A DNA stretch of 64,000 bases, taken from DATBVX01 sp963724625 (GTDB lineage Bacteria; Pseudomonadota; Gammaproteobacteria; Steroidobacterales; Steroidobacteraceae). A program made the translations under genes and the position numbers. The notes under the pieces were generated by a model. It ran no database searches. It was not told the DNA's origin and saw nothing but the letters and a program-made list of their open reading frames with translations. Shown one piece after another: positions 9,878-20,725 of this stretch (its first letter is position 1; each line of letters begins with the position of its first letter). Where the stretch lies: the NCBI GenBank assembly GCA_963724625.1, contig CAVRVO010000015.1, positions 62,001 to 126,000 on the forward strand. Reading direction: 5' to 3'.

Positions 9878-10522
9878 ATGAATCCGATTGGCATTTTCGG
9901 CGGCACGTTCGATCCCATCCACTACGGCCACCTGCGCACGGCGTTCGAGCTACTGCAGTCCCTCCGGCTGACAGAAGTGCGCTTCATGCCCGCGGGCAAC
10001 CCGCCACACCGTGAATCGCCGGTTGCGAGCGCCGAGGTGCGGCTGCAGATGGTCAAGGCCGCGACCGAGGGTCAGCACGGATTTCTGGTTGATGACCGTG
10101 AAATCCGCCGCGAAGGACCGTCATATTCGGTGGATACGCTGGCCACCTTGCGCGCGGAACATCCGGATCGTTCACTGTGTCTGATCGTGGGCATGGATGC
10201 ATTTCTCGGGTTGCCGAAGTGGTATCAGTGGCGTGAAATCCTGCAGCTCTCGCACCTGGTGGTTGCACACCGACCAGGCTGGCGGGCACCCGGCATGGGA
10301 CCGCTCGGGGAGCTGCTGGTGGACCGCGGTACGGGCCGCATCGGTGACCTGCACGAATCCCGCGCCGGATGCATCTATATCCACGCTGTGACGCAGCTCG
10401 AAATTTCCTCCACCGAAGTGCGCAACCTGGTCGCGGCGGGACGTGATCCACGCTTTCTGATGCCCGACAGCGTACGCAGGATCATCCTGGAGAGCCGCTG
10501 CTACACTGCACCCGAACGCTGA
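9878..10522 (+). CDS. nadD: Nicotinate-nucleotide adenylyltransferase
   Basis: NadD makes deamido-NAD from nicotinate mononucleotide and ATP. The nucleotidyltransferase signature GGTFDPIHYGHLR is at the N-terminus and ISSTEVRN lies near the C-terminus. Length 214 residues, normal. It is in an operon with holA upstream and rsfS downstream. Confidence 0.95.
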   Translation: MNPIGIFGGTFDPIHYGHLRTAFELLQSLRLTEVRFMPAGNPPHRESPVASAEVRLQMVKAATEGQHGFLVDDREIRREGPSYSVDTLATLRAEHPDRSLCLIVGMDAFLGLPKWYQWREILQLSHLVVAHRPGWRAPGMGPLGELLVDRGTGRIGDLHESRAGCIYIHAVTQLEISSTEVRNLVAAGRDPRFLMPDSVRRIILESRCYTAPER

Positions 10523-10555
10523 TTTTTTTCACCCCAAAGGAGGCAACACCCCGGC

Positions 10556-10933
10556 ATGACAGCATCCACAATCAAGCGCACACGCACGCGTACGCGGCGC
10601 TCACTCGAAACGGTCGTGGTCGAGGCGCTTGAGGAACTGAAGGCGGCGAACATCAAGGTGCTCGATGTACGCTCGCTTACCGACATCACCGACATCATGG
10701 TGATTGCATCCGGCACCTCCGACCGTCACGTACGCTCAGTGGCGGACCGGGTGATCGAGAAGGCCAAAGAGGCAGGCTTTCGACCCTTCGGAATCGAAGG
10801 GGAGCGCGATGGGGAATGGGTCCTCGTCGACCTGCCGGACGTGCTCGTGCACATCATGTTGCCGCGCGTTCGCGAGTTCTACGGATTGGAAAAGCTGTGG
10901 AGCGACTCTCACAGCCACCCATCACCCGCTTGA
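10556..10933 (+). CDS. rsfS: Ribosome silencing factor RsfS
   Basis: RsfS binds ribosomal protein L14 and blocks subunit joining in slow growth. The 125-residue protein has the Iojap pattern LKAANIKVLDVRSLTDITDIMVIASGTSDRHVRSVAD and WVLVDLPDVLVHIMLPRVREFYGLEKLW. A strong AAAGGAGG site precedes the ATG. An Arg/Thr-rich N-terminus of about 15 residues precedes the domain. Confidence 0.95.
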   Translation: MTASTIKRTRTRTRRSLETVVVEALEELKAANIKVLDVRSLTDITDIMVIASGTSDRHVRSVADRVIEKAKEAGFRPFGIEGERDGEWVLVDLPDVLVHIMLPRVREFYGLEKLWSDSHSHPSPA

Positions 10934-10986
10934 ACATTGCAATTGCCGCGCCCGGTACGGGGGCCGCGATGCAGTAAGCTGCGCGC

Positions 10987-11457
10987 ATGCGAATCGAGCT
11001 GCTCGCGCTCGGTACCCGGATGCCCGACTGGGTTGATGCTGGCGTCGCGGATTATGTCCGCCGCCTTGGACCCGAGATCCGCTTCGAGCTGCGCGAGATC
11101 ACGCTGGCCCGACGCGGGCGCGAGGCGAGCACCGTGCGGGCGGTGGCAGAAGAGGGCGCACGAATGCTGTCGGCCATTCGCAGCGATGCATTCGTGGTGG
11201 CGCTCGATGTCACCGGAAAGATGTTCAGCACTGAGCAGCTCAGCGCCTGGCTCAGCGACCGAATGCACGAGGGTCGCGATCTCACCTTTCTCATCGGTGG
11301 ACCCGACGGACTCGCGCCCGAATGCCTGAAGCGCAGCGACCTGCGCTGGTCGCTGTCAGCCCTGACGCTGCCGCATGCCTTGGTCCGGATCGTCGTCGCT
11401 GAGCAGCTATATCGCGCCGTGAGCCTGCTGAAGGGCCATCCTTATCATCGGGCCTGA
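10987..11457 (+). CDS. rlmH: 23S rRNA pseudouridine-1915 N3-methyltransferase
   Basis: RlmH is a SPOUT-class enzyme that methylates pseudouridine 1915 of 23S rRNA in assembled 70S ribosomes. The SAM-binding segment FLIGGPDGLAPE and the knot region LSLSALTLPHAL-like SLSALTLPHALVRIVVAEQLYRA (shown in part) end in KGHPYHRA, as expected. Length 156 residues. It closes the holA-nadD-rsfS-rlmH run. Confidence 0.95.
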   Translation: MRIELLALGTRMPDWVDAGVADYVRRLGPEIRFELREITLARRGREASTVRAVAEEGARMLSAIRSDAFVVALDVTGKMFSTEQLSAWLSDRMHEGRDLTFLIGGPDGLAPECLKRSDLRWSLSALTLPHALVRIVVAEQLYRAVSLLKGHPYHRA

Positions 11458-11714
11458 CAACTGGCGACGCGCTGGGAGTCGCCCGGAGGGCGCCAAATGC
11501 GCCTTGTGACATAAGCAGGTCGCGACCGGAAGATCCTGTCAAATCTGCGACGCGGTTGTCGGCGGCGAGCGACGCTTATCCTTGCCGCCGGCGCCCTGGC
11601 TGTTGAAAATCCAGTTCGCCCCTCCGACGACAAGTACTCAACGAACCGACAAGCAAATAGCCACAGCAGGATGGTATTTGACTTGTGAAATCTGGTTCGA
11701 GGAGTTCTTTGGAA

Positions 11715-14566
11715 ATGACGCAAGGCACGGCCGAGGATCTCTGGCACCTGAGCATCGACGACTTGTTCGTCACGCCGGTCGAGACTCCGCCTCTCGAGGG
11801 CCCGGGGCCGTTCGTCATCAATCTCAGCGCCTCCACCGCTCCTATCAGCATTCCCGCCACGGGCCTGTCCGGATTCGAAAAGCACAAGCTCTACCAACTG
11901 TCACGCAAGGAAGATGGGCGCGATCGATTCCGCCTGCGCCTGGGATTCTTCGACACCCCGGCCGCGGCGAATGAAGCCCTCGCCGCGCTTCGTGAGCTAT
12001 ATCCAAGCGCTTTCGCAACCAATGCGACTGAGGATGATCAGCGCTTCAATCCGGCGCGCCCGCGCCCACCTAAGGCGGAGCCCGTAGTTGCGCCGGCGGC
12101 GCAGAATTCGTCCAGTCACGCACACACGCGCAACACCGTTCGCAGCGATACAGGTCGGCGTGGCAAGAAAAAGGATGTACGCCGCGATCACGCTGCTGCG
12201 CACCCTCGCGGCACGGTGACGCACACTACGCACCGGAACAAGCCGGCGCCGCGTAATGGTCATGACCAAGGTCATGCCAAGAGTGCGCTCCATCTGGCTC
12301 AGCAGAGCCCAGTCAAGGAAGAGAGCATCGACGTCGAATCGATTCTGCTTGCGGCTCTTGCTCCCGCCACGTCTGACAAGCCCCAGTCAGCACCTGGCAA
12401 TCAGGCCGCGCCTGGCAAGGGTCAGCAGCAGAGCAGTGCACGACCCATGGCCAAACCAGGACATGGTTCGAAACACTCACGACCGCATTCCAAGTCTTCC
12501 GAAGCCAAGCACCATTCGCGCCCGGTCGCGAAGTCGAACGCGCCCGCGCCGGCGGTCGCAGCGCCTCCACTGGCGCCAGCGGTGCCGAGTCAGGCTGGCA
12601 TCAGTGCCAAGTCAGAGGCGCGCCGGCTCCAGCGGAGCCGGTCGAGGCATTGCAGCCGACGACGTCTCCAACTCCGTCGCGCTCCCGCCGGTCCTTACGG
12701 AGGCCGCTCCATCCGTGCCGTCGAACGCTCCTGAGCGGAAAGACGCACTGGCGATAGACAACGAAGCCAACATCGTGACGCACCCGCGCCTCGATGAGGT
12801 ACCTGCAACGAACGGCGAAGTCCCGGATGCAGACATCCCCATCGATCTGCACTTCATCGATCGCATCTTCGACGACGACACGCCCACGGTCGAAGTGGTT
12901 GCTCTCGAATCGTCCGACGCACCGCCTGCGGCCGCGCAAGAGTCAAAGGAGATTGTCGAGCCAGTTGCAGCAACAACGGAGCCGGCAAAGCAAGCTGCAC
13001 CAGAGTCAAAGCCGATCGCGACGCGGCTATCGACAGAGTCCGAGGCGCCAGCAATCTCCGCGCACGACATCATTGCGCTGCTGACGCAACCCATACCGAC
13101 TGCGCGAGCGGGCCAGAACACGCGTGCGTCGAGACCGACTGCGGCACCTGCGCCGCCGGCGCCGGCCTCCGTCCTGATTCCGGACGCGCCGAGCGCACAA
13201 TCGACAGCACCGACCCCGAACGTCGATCCTGAGTCGCTTGCTCCGACGATGCCGGAGGCAGAGCCCGAGCCCCTGCCTGCGGCAACGACTACTGCGAGTG
13301 TCGAAGACGAGATCCCGACGCTCACCCAGATCGCGACTACTGCATCGCCGGTCTCACCCGCGGCGCCGGTGCAGGCCGAGGAAGTGGCTTCGCCTGCATT
13401 GTCCGAGCAGACCAAGGCCGAAGCCGATGCGTCTGTCGGGGAGATTGCTGCTGGGATCGAGGCGGAGCTCGAGCTGATCCTGCCCGGAGAAGTTCTCGGC
13501 GGTTGATGAAGCCCCGGCGGCGAACGTCGCACTCGAGGTCAAGGTTGACGAGGCGCCAGGTCCCAAACAGGCAATCAGGGTTGAAGAGGCGCCGAGCGCA
13601 GCCCCGCCGATTGAACTCGAATTGGAGCTCGTACCGGATGCGCCGAGCGTTCCCTTGCTGAGCGAGACCTTCGAAGATGTAGTCGTCGCGCAAGCGATAC
13701 CGCCACGGCGCGAGCCGCCGCGCGTCGCGAAGCCGCACGCAAAAGTACCGGCAGCATCAACTGCGCAGACAACGCCTGCGCCGCCCGCGCAGGTATCAGT
13801 CCGGGCCGCGCAATTGCCCTCCGAGAGCATCTTCAAGGTCAAGAACCGGCCTGCGCCGACGAGGACTGCACCTCCCGCCACGCCAGCTGCACCGGCGATC
13901 AAGCGGCCGGTAGTGATCTTCGATGCGCCGGTCGAGGATGTGGACAGCACACAAACGTTGCGAGCCTTGACGCCGCTCGAGCTCAACGACGACTCGCAGT
14001 CGAAATGGTTCGCGGTGCAGCTCGCGTTGTCCGAGGATCCGGTCAAGGTCGAGTCGCTTCCGCACATCGATATCTTCGACGAGTACCGCCTCTACTCGAT
14101 TTCAGGCATCGAGCAGGGCAAGTTCCTGCACAGTTTAAGACTCGGCTTTTTCTCCTCCGAGAACTCCGCGCAAGCCGTGGCCGGATACCTGCGCGCTTCG
14201 TTCGATGACGCGGTGATCAAGCGCGTGAGCATTGCCGAGCATGATCGCTTCGCTGAGCGCAAGGCCAAGCCGGAGAAAAAACCGGAGCCGGGAGCGGTCG
14301 CAGAGCGCGCGCCCGACGCGAAGCGCGCCGATGTTCAACCGGGAGCCGCTACGTCCAGCACCACGGCTCCCAGTGGAAACGGGTCATCCGGGCGCAAGCG
14401 GCGCGGCTCAGTCGACAGCTCGCCCACGGGACGTCACAAGACGCTCGGTGAGCAACTGTACGACGAGGCACGCGAGGTGGCTCTCTCGCAGAGCGCCATC
14501 CGCCGCCTGCCGAAGAACTCCTCGCTCTGGTCGCGTCTGTTCGGCCAGGACAAGGGCAAGCAGTAG
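11715..14566 (+). CDS. Large SPOR-like protein with two repeat domains and broken frames
   Basis: Three consecutive open frames encode one protein of about 950 residues. A GAGGAG site 10 bases before the ATG at 11715 supports this start. The N-terminal domain includes KLYQLSRKEDGRDRFRLRLG, and the C-terminal domain includes EYRLYSISGIEQGKFLHSLR; these look like two copies of one SPOR-like fold. Between them lie hundreds of Pro/Ala/Glu-rich, low-complexity residues. The frame changes near 12600-12720 and again near 13490-13500, where dropping one G restores continuity. SPOR domains bind denuded peptidoglycan at the septum, so a cell-envelope or division role is inferred, although no membrane segment is seen. 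Confidence 0.7.
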
Positions 14567-14742
14567 TCAGAAGTCACTCGGTATGATCCTGCGCGGGCGG
14601 TCGGTTGCTCGCGTGGGCGTCCAGGCGTTCACATATCGTTCATCGACGGGGGCCCAGGATGCTATCCTGCCCTCGGTTGCGGCGGCTTCGCGGTCAACCG
14701 CACAACCGCTTGGTTGGCAAGGCAATAAGGACCTCGGCGGCC

Positions 14743-15345
14743 ATGTCAGCCGGACTTCTCTACCTCGCATCAGCCTCCCCACGGCGGCGGGAACTTCTCG
14801 ACCAGATAGGGGTGTCGTGCCTGGTGCGTCCCGTGGGTATCGATGAGTCGCGTCAACCTGAAGAAGCGCCCCGCGATTACGTTCTGAGGCTCGCGCGCCA
14901 TAAGGCCGAAACGGCATGGGCCCGATTCGCCGCATCCGAGGGCAAGCCGGTCCTGGCAGCCGATACAGCGGTGGTCCTCGAAGGTGAAATCTTTGGTAAG
15001 CCACGCGATCAAACCGAGGGCGCGGCCATGCTGGAGCGACTGTCGGGGCGCACTCACGAAGTGTTGACCGCGGTAGCACTGCGTACGCCGGCAGGGCTGG
15101 AGACGCGTCTGAGTGCGAGCCAGGTGACATTCCGGACGCTCGCGCCGGGCGAACCTGAACGTTATTGGCAGACCGGAGAGGCCGCGGACAAGGCGGGCGC
15201 CTATGCTGTGCAGGGCCACGCCGCGATGTTCATCACGCATCTGAGCGGAAGTTACTCGGGCGTCATGGGCCTGCCGCTATTCGAGACCGCAGAACTTTTG
15301 CAGCGCGCGGGATTTGAGCTATGGATGCAAACGCCTCTCCGGTAA
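14743..15345 (+). CDS. maf: Maf-family nucleotide pyrophosphatase
   Basis: Maf enzymes hydrolyse noncanonical or ordinary nucleoside triphosphates to monophosphates. The signature YLASASPRRRELLDQIG starts the protein, and DTAVVLEGEIFGKPRD and AYAVQG follow. I chose the internal ATG giving MSAGLLYLAS because it matches the family start. Its stop TAA overlaps the rng start (TAATG), indicating translational coupling. Confidence 0.92.
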   Translation: MSAGLLYLASASPRRRELLDQIGVSCLVRPVGIDESRQPEEAPRDYVLRLARHKAETAWARFAASEGKPVLAADTAVVLEGEIFGKPRDQTEGAAMLERLSGRTHEVLTAVALRTPAGLETRLSASQVTFRTLAPGEPERYWQTGEAADKAGAYAVQGHAAMFITHLSGSYSGVMGLPLFETAELLQRAGFELWMQTPLR

Positions 15346-16814
15346 TGACAGCGGAGATCCTGGTAAACGCGACTGCGCGCGAGTCACGTGCTGCAGTGGT
15401 CGAGAATGGCGTTCTGCAGGAAGTCTTCATCGAGCGCGTCAGCCGGCGCGGTCTTACCGGAAACATCTACAAGGGCCGCGTGTCGCGGGTATTGCCTGGC
15501 ATGCAGGCAGCGTTCATCGAGATCGGCCTCACACGCACCGCTTTTCTGCACGCTTCTGACATTGCGAAGCCCTCCAGTGATTCGGAGGGCGTGGAACTGC
15601 CGCGCACCGAAAACGTGCGTGAGCTGGTGGCGGAGGGCGATGAGATCCTGGTGCAGGTCGTGAAGGATCCGATCGGCAGCAAGGGTGCGCGCCTGACCAC
15701 CTTCATCTCCATTCCATCCCGTTACCTCGTCTACATGCCCAAGGGGCGTGGTATCGGCATCTCCGCCCGCATCGAAGCGGAGGAGGAACGGCGGCGCCTG
15801 CGCGAGGCAGTGGGATTGTTTGCGACACCCGAAGATGCCGGCGGCTATATCGTGCGTACCGCTGCTGAAGGGGCCTCGCTCGAAGCGATGCGCGCCGACA
15901 TGCTGTTTCTCAAACGGCTCTGGGAAGCGATTCGCGATAAGGGACTGAAAGCGAGTGCCGGACAACTGGTGCACGAGGATCTGCCGCTGCCGGTGCGCGT
16001 GTTGCGTGATCTGCTCAACGAAGGCGTCGGGCGCGTGAGCGTCGACAGCGCCGATGCGCACCAGCGCATGATCGAGTTCGCCCGCATGTTCATGCCCGAG
16101 AGCGCGGCCAAGATCGAGTTGTACGGGCAACCCCGGGCGATCTTCGATCTGCATGGGATCGAAGAGGAAATCGAGAAGGCCCTCGATCGTAAAGTGCTGC
16201 TGAAGTCCGGCGGACATCTGATCATCGATCAGACCGAAGCGATGACCACGATCGACGTCAATACCGGCGCATACGTCGGTCATCGAAACCTCGAAGAGAC
16301 CATATTTCGCACCAACCTGGAGGCTGCGCTCGCAATCGCGCGCCAGCTGCGGCTGCGCAATCTCGGCGGGATCATCATCATCGACTTCATCGACATGCAA
16401 GAGGAGGAGCACCGCCGGCAGGTGATCCAGGCCCTCGAGAAGGCGCTCGATGACGATCACGCGCGTACCAGCATCTCGAGTGTTTCACCGTTGGGCCTGG
16501 TCGAAATGACGCGCAAGCGTACGCGCGAGAGTCTCGAGCACCTCCTGTGCCAGCCGTGCCCTACTTGCCAGGGGCGCGGATTCGTCAAGACGCCCGAAAC
16601 TGTCTGTTACGAGATCTTCCGCGAGATCCTGCGCCAGAACCGTCAGTTCGAGTTTCAGCGGCTGCTGGTGCTCGCCCATCAGGATGTCATCGACCTGTTG
16701 CTGGACGAGGAGTCGACCTCACTCGCCGAGCTCGAAACCCTGGCTGGCAAGCCGATTCGCCTGCAGACCGAGGCGCTCTATTCCGTGGACCAGTTTGACG
16801 TGGTGCTGATGTGA
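15345..16814 (+). CDS. rng: Ribonuclease G
   Basis: RNase G is an endoribonuclease that matures 16S rRNA 5' ends and degrades some mRNAs. The start MTAEILVN matches the E. coli family start and overlaps the maf stop; an ATG 8 codons earlier exists. An S1 domain occupies about residues 35-130. The catalytic part has DVNTGAYVG and IIDFIDM with the metal-binding aspartates, and the zinc link CPTC follows. Length about 489 residues. It overlaps yhdP by 4 bases. Confidence 0.94.
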   Translation: MTAEILVNATARESRAAVVENGVLQEVFIERVSRRGLTGNIYKGRVSRVLPGMQAAFIEIGLTRTAFLHASDIAKPSSDSEGVELPRTENVRELVAEGDEILVQVVKDPIGSKGARLTTFISIPSRYLVYMPKGRGIGISARIEAEEERRRLREAVGLFATPEDAGGYIVRTAAEGASLEAMRADMLFLKRLWEAIRDKGLKASAGQLVHEDLPLPVRVLRDLLNEGVGRVSVDSADAHQRMIEFARMFMPESAAKIELYGQPRAIFDLHGIEEEIEKALDRKVLLKSGGHLIIDQTEAMTTIDVNTGAYVGHRNLEETIFRTNLEAALAIARQLRLRNLGGIIIIDFIDMQEEEHRRQVIQALEKALDDDHARTSISSVSPLGLVEMTRKRTRESLEHLLCQPCPTCQGRGFVKTPETVCYEIFREILRQNRQFEFQRLLVLAHQDVIDLLLDEESTSLAELETLAGKPIRLQTEALYSVDQFDVVLM

Positions 16815-19800
16815 CCGAAGGCGCACCCGAGAAGCCGATACCGGAACGGCCCGCTGCGCGCCGCGTCGTGCGCTGGCTCGGCGGTATTGCGGGTGCCCTC
16901 GTCATCCTCCTTGCGTTGCTGGTCGGCGCAATGCGCATCGCGATCACACACCTGCCGGAATACCGTGATCAGATCCAGGCCTGGGTCAATGAGACTTCGC
17001 ACCTGGACGTCCGCTTCAAGAGCATGGATGCGCGCTGGCGCTTCTACGGGCCGGAACTGTTCATCAGCGATGTGGCGGTGCTGGCGCCGAAGGGCGGGCC
17101 GCTTCTCGCCAGAGCGCACGCCGCCAGCATCGGCTTCGACCTCTGGCGTGCGATGTTGCATGCCGAGACGCTCCCGGCGCGGATCACGCTGTTGCAGCCA
17201 GAGATCGGCGTGGTGCGCACCCCCGATGGGCGCATCGAGCTCGAAGGGCAGGCGGCACTGGAAGATCGTGAGCACCGTTTCAAGATCGACGATCTGCCGA
17301 CGGGGCTCGTCGGCATCGAGGACGCCAAGGTCACCTTTACCGACCAGCAAGGGAAGCTCGGCGACCTGATCCTGACGGGGGTGGAAGTCGGGGTGAGACG
17401 CGACCGCGACGACCTCGAAGTGGAGGGCGAGCTTGAACTTCCGAACCGGATGGGGACGCGCCTGGCATTCGAGGGCGAAGCGCACGGCGATCTCGCTACG
17501 CCGGAATCGCTGGCGTGGCGCGTGGATGCCAAGACGAATGGAATCGACCTGAAAGGGTGGCACGAATTCCTGAGCGGCGCGCTCGCCGTACCAGACGCCG
17601 GTCGCGGCCGGATCCGGGCGACGGCCGCGTTCGTCGGTACTCAGGTCACGCGCGCTTCTGTTCAGTTGCAGCTTGCAGACGTGTTGATCCCGGCATCGAC
17701 CGTGTGGCCGAGTGACACCACCTATTCGGCCCTTGCCGGCGATGTGCGGCTGGAGCGCAAGAAGGGCTTGTGGCGATTGACTGGCCGCGACGTGAAGCTC
17801 GTCACGGGTGCTCACGCCTGGGAACCGACGCGGATCTCCGCGGCGTGGAATCGCAGCGACAGCGGACAGCTCAAGCTCGAGGCGGACGCGAATTACCTGC
17901 GCCTGGAGAATCTCGTGCCCCTTGCTGCCCTGGCGCCTGAAGGAGATTGGCGCAGCCGAGTGACGGAGTTGCTCCCCGAAGGTGAGATCCGCGCGCTCAA
18001 GCTGAACTACGCGACGGGTGAATCGGCGCCCACGCGCTATCAGGCAACCGCGCGGTTCGCGGACCTGGGTTTCGCTGCGGTCGGCACTGCGCCCGGCCTG
18101 CGAGGCCTGAGCGGTGAGATGACCACCACAGAAACTGCTGGGCGCGCTTCGGTCGATTCGCAGGCCGTGGTTTTCTCGATGCCGCACAAGTTCCGCGCTC
18201 CGCTGAACGCCGACGTCGCGCGCGGCGACATCCACTGGGAACACTCAGCCGAAGGCTGGCGCATTTCAAGTCGCGGCTTCACCGTGCGCAATCCGCACGC
18301 CAATGCCCAGGCGGATCTCGACCTGCTGCTGCCGGGTGACGCGAGCTCGCCGATCCTGAAGATCAACAGTCGCTTTCAGGACGCCGTCCTCGCAGAGGCG
18401 TGGCGCTACCTGCCGATCGACAAGCTGTCCGAAAAAGTGCTCGCTTGGCTTGACGCTGCGGCGGTGGCGGGACGCGCATCGTCTGGAGAGTTCGTCTTCG
18501 ACGGTCCGACCCGGAGTTTCCCGTTCCGTAATGGCGAGGGCGAATTTCGCATCAGCTTCCCGGTCGCTGGCATGCGCCTGCACTACGCCGATGGGTGGCC
18601 CGATATCGAGAATCTTGCTGCGGATATCGAATTCAGGAACGCGGGTCTCACGGGCGTAGTGCGCAGCGCGACGCTGAACGGCCTGAAAGTCGAGACCTCC
18701 AGGGCGCAATTCGTCGACTTCAGGACGGGCGAGCTCACTATCAACGGACGTGCCACAGGCGATGTTGGTGATGCACTCGGCTATCTGCAGAAGAGCCCAC
18801 TCGCCGAGAATCTGGGGAACCTGTTTGCCGATCTGCGTGGCAAGGGACCTGTCGCGGCAAAGGTCGACATTCTCCTGCCGGTGAAGGACATTCAGCAGCA
18901 CAAGGTCCTCGTCACTGCGGAAGTGAACCAGGCAGTCCTGTCGCTCGTCGATACGCCACACGTACTGGAAGGGTTGCAGGGTGTCATCCAGTTCAACGAC
19001 AAGCTGCTGAGTGCTACCGACCTCACTGCGACATATCTCGGCGGGCCGGCACACATCGAGCTTTCGCCGGACGTGGCTGCCGGGCGCAAGCGTCCCGACA
19101 ACGTGATCCACGTTCGAGCGCAGACTCCGATCCCGGCCCTGCGTCAAGCCTTCGAGGGCGCTGAGTCGCTGGCCGCCGATGGCACGCTCGACTGGCGCGG
19201 CGTGATGCGCATCCCCGTGGACTATGGTGACGAGCCGGAAGGGACCGCAAAGCGGCCCGTCACGGCGCGCATCACCTCGTCGCTGCGGGGCGCAGCTATT
19301 AATCTTCCCGAGCCTCTCGCCAAGCCCGCGGGCGATGTGCGTCCGCTACGGGTCGAAGTGCAGTGGCCGGAGGCCTCTACGGCGCTGGTGCGCGCGAGCT
19401 ACGGCGATGACGTGCGCTCTCAGTTGAGCTTGCAGCGCGAACGTTCCGGATGGAGATTCGATCGCGGTGGCGTGCGTCTCGGTGAAGGCGATGCACGTTT
19501 GCCATCGACTCCGGGTCTGGAGGTGCGTGGCAGTGTCGAGCGTCTCGATCTATCTCAATGGCTCGCATTGCGTTCCGGCGGCAAAGGTAAAGGCGCTCTA
19601 TCGGACTACCTGCGCAGCGTCGAGCTGACCGTGAATGATTTCCAGATCTTCGGGATGCGCTTTCCGGACGTGAGTGGAAGCCTGTTGCCCACGCAGAACT
19701 CGTGGTCCGTGACGGTCGACGGGCCGAAAGCGCACGGCACGTTGCAGGTGCCCTTCAACCTGACCGGCGATGAGCCGCTCGTGATCAATATGACGCGCCT

Positions 19801-20725
19801 GGGTCTCGAAGCCGTGGATTCCTCTCCCGAGGAAGACGTTGACACCCAGGCTGACCCGAAGCAGTGGCCAAATATCACGGCGGCCATCGATGAATTCGAC
19901 GCATATGGCAAACATCTCGGCGCGACGCACGCCGAGATCAAGCGGATTCCCGATGGGCTGAGTCTGCAGTCCTTCACCGCAGAGTCAGCAGGCCACGAAC
20001 TCACTGCCACCGGAAGCTGGACCAATCCGCCGACCGGTCAGCGCGGCGACTTGAAACTCAAGCTCGAGAGCACAGATCTACAGCAGACCTTGGTGGATCT
20101 GGGCTACGGCCCGGGGCTGACAGCGAAACATGGCCTGCTCGAGGCAGATGTGAGCTGGCCGGGCGCGCCGAGCGCGACACTCCTGGGGCGACTGAACGGC
20201 ACGATGAAAGTAGAAGTGGCGGACGGACAACTGCTCAATGTTCAACCAGGCGCCGGCCGAGTATTCGGGCTGCTGAGTATCGCCACGCTGCCGCGACGCT
20301 TGTCACTCGATTTCTCCGACCTGACCGACAAGGGGTTCGCCTTCGACAGCATCCACGGCGACTTCAGGCTCGAGTCGGGCGATGCCTATACGCAGAATCT
20401 GCTGCTCAAGGGACCTGCCGCGGAGATCGGCATGGTCGGTCGCACCGGACTCTGGCGGCACGATTACGACCAGACCGTGGTAGTCACGGGAAGCTTCGGC
20501 CAGTCGCTGCCGGCCGCGGGCCTGCTGGCCGGTGGACCGGCCGTGGGTGCCGCCATGCTCCTGTTCTCGCAGATCTTCAAGGAGCCTCTCAAGGGCATGG
20601 CACGCGGCTACTACCGCATTACGGGCCCGTGGGAGAGCCCAAACGTGCAGCGGGTCGAGGCATCCGACGTCAAGAAGACCGAGAATGCCCTGCACGTCGT
20701 GGAGAAACGTAAGGAGAAAGGATGA
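16811..20725 (+). CDS. yhdP: AsmA-like envelope protein YhdP
   Basis: A 1304-residue inner-membrane-anchored protein with one N-terminal transmembrane segment (about residues 18-42) and a very long periplasmic part rich in beta repeats (DUF3971 then AsmA-type C-terminal region). YhdP and its relatives TamB and YdbH form bridges carrying phospholipids to the outer membrane. Gene order rng-yhdP-nitrilase-tldD is the usual gammaproteobacterial one, and length matches. It overlaps both neighbours by 4 bases. Confidence 0.92.
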   Translation: MTEGAPEKPIPERPAARRVVRWLGGIAGALVILLALLVGAMRIAITHLPEYRDQIQAWVNETSHLDVRFKSMDARWRFYGPELFISDVAVLAPKGGPLLARAHAASIGFDLWRAMLHAETLPARITLLQPEIGVVRTPDGRIELEGQAALEDREHRFKIDDLPTGLVGIEDAKVTFTDQQGKLGDLILTGVEVGVRRDRDDLEVEGELELPNRMGTRLAFEGEAHGDLATPESLAWRVDAKTNGIDLKGWHEFLSGALAVPDAGRGRIRATAAFVGTQVTRASVQLQLADVLIPASTVWPSDTTYSALAGDVRLERKKGLWRLTGRDVKLVTGAHAWEPTRISAAWNRSDSGQLKLEADANYLRLENLVPLAALAPEGDWRSRVTELLPEGEIRALKLNYATGESAPTRYQATARFADLGFAAVGTAPGLRGLSGEMTTTETAGRASVDSQAVVFSMPHKFRAPLNADVARGDIHWEHSAEGWRISSRGFTVRNPHANAQADLDLLLPGDASSPILKINSRFQDAVLAEAWRYLPIDKLSEKVLAWLDAAAVAGRASSGEFVFDGPTRSFPFRNGEGEFRISFPVAGMRLHYADGWPDIENLAADIEFRNAGLTGVVRSATLNGLKVETSRAQFVDFRTGELTINGRATGDVGDALGYLQKSPLAENLGNLFADLRGKGPVAAKVDILLPVKDIQQHKVLVTAEVNQAVLSLVDTPHVLEGLQGVIQFNDKLLSATDLTATYLGGPAHIELSPDVAAGRKRPDNVIHVRAQTPIPALRQAFEGAESLAADGTLDWRGVMRIPVDYGDEPEGTAKRPVTARITSSLRGAAINLPEPLAKPAGDVRPLRVEVQWPEASTALVRASYGDDVRSQLSLQRERSGWRFDRGGVRLGEGDARLPSTPGLEVRGSVERLDLSQWLALRSGGKGKGALSDYLRSVELTVNDFQIFGMRFPDVSGSLLPTQNSWSVTVDGPKAHGTLQVPFNLTGDEPLVINMTRLGLEAVDSSPEEDVDTQADPKQWPNITAAIDEFDAYGKHLGATHAEIKRIPDGLSLQSFTAESAGHELTATGSWTNPPTGQRGDLKLKLESTDLQQTLVDLGYGPGLTAKHGLLEADVSWPGAPSATLLGRLNGTMKVEVADGQLLNVQPGAGRVFGLLSIATLPRRLSLDFSDLTDKGFAFDSIHGDFRLESGDAYTQNLLLKGPAAEIGMVGRTGLWRHDYDQTVVVTGSFGQSLPAAGLLAGGPAVGAAMLLFSQIFKEPLKGMARGYYRITGPWESPNVQRVEASDVKKTENALHVVEKRKEKG

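Noticed and set aside
12612..13532. A 306-codon minus-strand ORF opposite the SPOR gene
   Set aside because: It is Ser/Ala/Gly-rich and lies wholly antisense to the low-complexity coding region, as expected in high-GC DNA; no start signal or family.
16778..18244. A 488-codon minus-strand ORF opposite yhdP
   Set aside because: Shadow of a coding frame; no start signal or family.
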